Shown here one piece after another: positions 63,196 to 64,000 of a stretch of 64,000 bases of DNA. Location of the stretch: assembly GCF_018143015.1 (NCBI RefSeq), contig NC_054740.1, forward strand, positions 72,623,856-72,687,855, read 5' to 3'. Under the pieces are notes generated by a model, which was not told the origin of the DNA, did no database searches, and saw only the letters and a list, made by a program, of their open reading frames with translations. The position numbers were made by a program, and so were the translations under genes. The first letter of the stretch is position 1; each line of letters opens with the position of its first letter. The DNA comes from Lytechinus variegatus (taxonomy: Eukaryota; Echinodermata; Echinoidea; Temnopleuroida; Toxopneustidae).

Positions 63196-64000
63196 GAAGA
63201 ACCAGTTCAACTGGACCTGTTTGACCAGTAGATTTTCAATGGTATACTCTGAAAATAAGAACATTAGTTTACTGGTAAACTGTTCCAGTTAAAATTATAT
63301 CTATAGCCCATTAAACTGGTCTTTTATTACTGGTCTCCAGATAATTTTTAACTGGAATTTAAACTGGTCTTGATTAATGGAGTTTGATACTTGTCTCAGT
63401 GATCTCACTGATGTTTGTAAACTGGAATCAAACTCAATTGGTCTTACTGGTGCTTCTGGTATTTCTTACTGGTCTGATTGGTGCTCTGTATCAATTTATC
63501 ATACACATTACTTTCATATCATGATCGGTGAAATGTTGTGGCAAAGATAAGGTAAATAATCTTTCTGCTTTTATTTGAAATATGTATTGCAATATTACAC
63601 ATTTTCATTGTGAATTAGTTCACAGATTTATGTATTTTTTTTTACATTGAGCATGTCGAGTGTCATAACATGGATATTTTATTCTTGATTTTGTTTTTTT
63701 TTGTTTAAAAATGTAAATATGCAATGAGGTAGACCTAAATCACGTGATCAGCAGCATCAAAATTACCAGTCATGACCAGAGTTTATTTCAAACAAAAACT
63801 GAAATTAGACCAGTTGACTTCTCTGGGGATATCAACTGTCCCGGTAAAATATATTGGAAACCAATACAATGAAAAATACTGACCAAACTGGTCCAGCAGA
63901 CACCAGTTTGATGGAAAATAATTTAACTGGTACATAATTTGCTTGAACTCGTATAGATTTGATGGAAGTGGTTTCAAGTTGATTTTTATTCGTCAAGTTA
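63196..64000. repeat. ACTGGT/ACCAGT-rich repeat, running off the window end
   Basis: ACTGG(T/A) or its complement occurs some twenty times in two clusters. The left cluster (63200-63480) is mainly in the ACTGGT sense and the right one (63765-63930) carries both senses, with AT-rich DNA between. CAGTTCAACTGG and ACCAGTTGACTT-type words suggest diverged inverted arms of a DNA element. The far end is not visible. Confidence 0.5.

Overview
This is intron- and repeat-rich animal nuclear DNA, AT-rich, with GT-AG split genes and many degenerate transposons. I infer an echinoderm, most likely a sea urchin. The reasons are a type-C LGR (GRL101/relaxin-receptor-like) gene, frequent TACATGTA and GTAGGCCTAC motifs, poly(G)-bearing hAT-like elements and tRNA-derived SINEs of the kind seen in such genomes. 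The species call is inference only.

Layout. From 1 to about 23.6 kb there is no convincing gene apart from one weak minus-strand terminal-exon candidate near 10.8-11.05 kb. The stretch holds MITEs (1.1, 7.1 and 13.45-15.5 kb), SINE pieces, microsatellites, a nearly perfect palindromic array of about 410-bp units (15.6-17.6 kb) and a 1.5-kb hAT-type element (21.7-23.25 kb). From 23.64 to 51.97 kb a single plus-strand gene can be assembled from 15 exons whose phases all agree. It gives a predicted protein of 834 residues: signal peptide, divergent CUB domain, two LDL-receptor class A repeats, a Cys-bearing linker, about eight leucine-rich repeats, a CC-type hinge and a rhodopsin-family seven-helix domain with an unusually short C-tail. 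Its introns carry hAT, mariner, LINE and SINE relics, arrays of a tRNA-like gene and a nest of elements filling the 8.4-kb intron 9.

About 1.26 kb downstream, 53.23-55.09 kb, lies an intronless gene for a type I membrane protein. It has three immunoglobulin-like domains, one transmembrane helix and a tyrosine-motif tail (one YxxM, two YxxP). Beyond it are a 0.92-kb element with about 47-bp terminal inverted repeats (56.46-57.39 kb) and a diverged tandem duplication of about 1.3 kb (59.4-60.65 and 60.67-62.04 kb). Each duplicate carries a first exon encoding a signal peptide and ending in phase 1. The remaining exons of those genes are not visible. The last 0.8 kb is an ACTGGT/ACCAGT-rich repeat running off the end.

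How it fits together. The 7TM gene and the Ig gene are both cell-surface receptors, and the duplicated signal-peptide exons suggest a local cluster of secreted or membrane proteins. The most unusual signal is structural. Three separate loci (15.6, 26.2 and 42.1 kb) share one architecture: about 400-bp units, head to tail, then inverted, capped on both sides by (TA)n. Two of them carry seven copies in total of a 70-71-nt tRNA-like gene whose folded anticodon reads UCA, complementary to the UGA stop codon, with intact A and B boxes and a T6 terminator.
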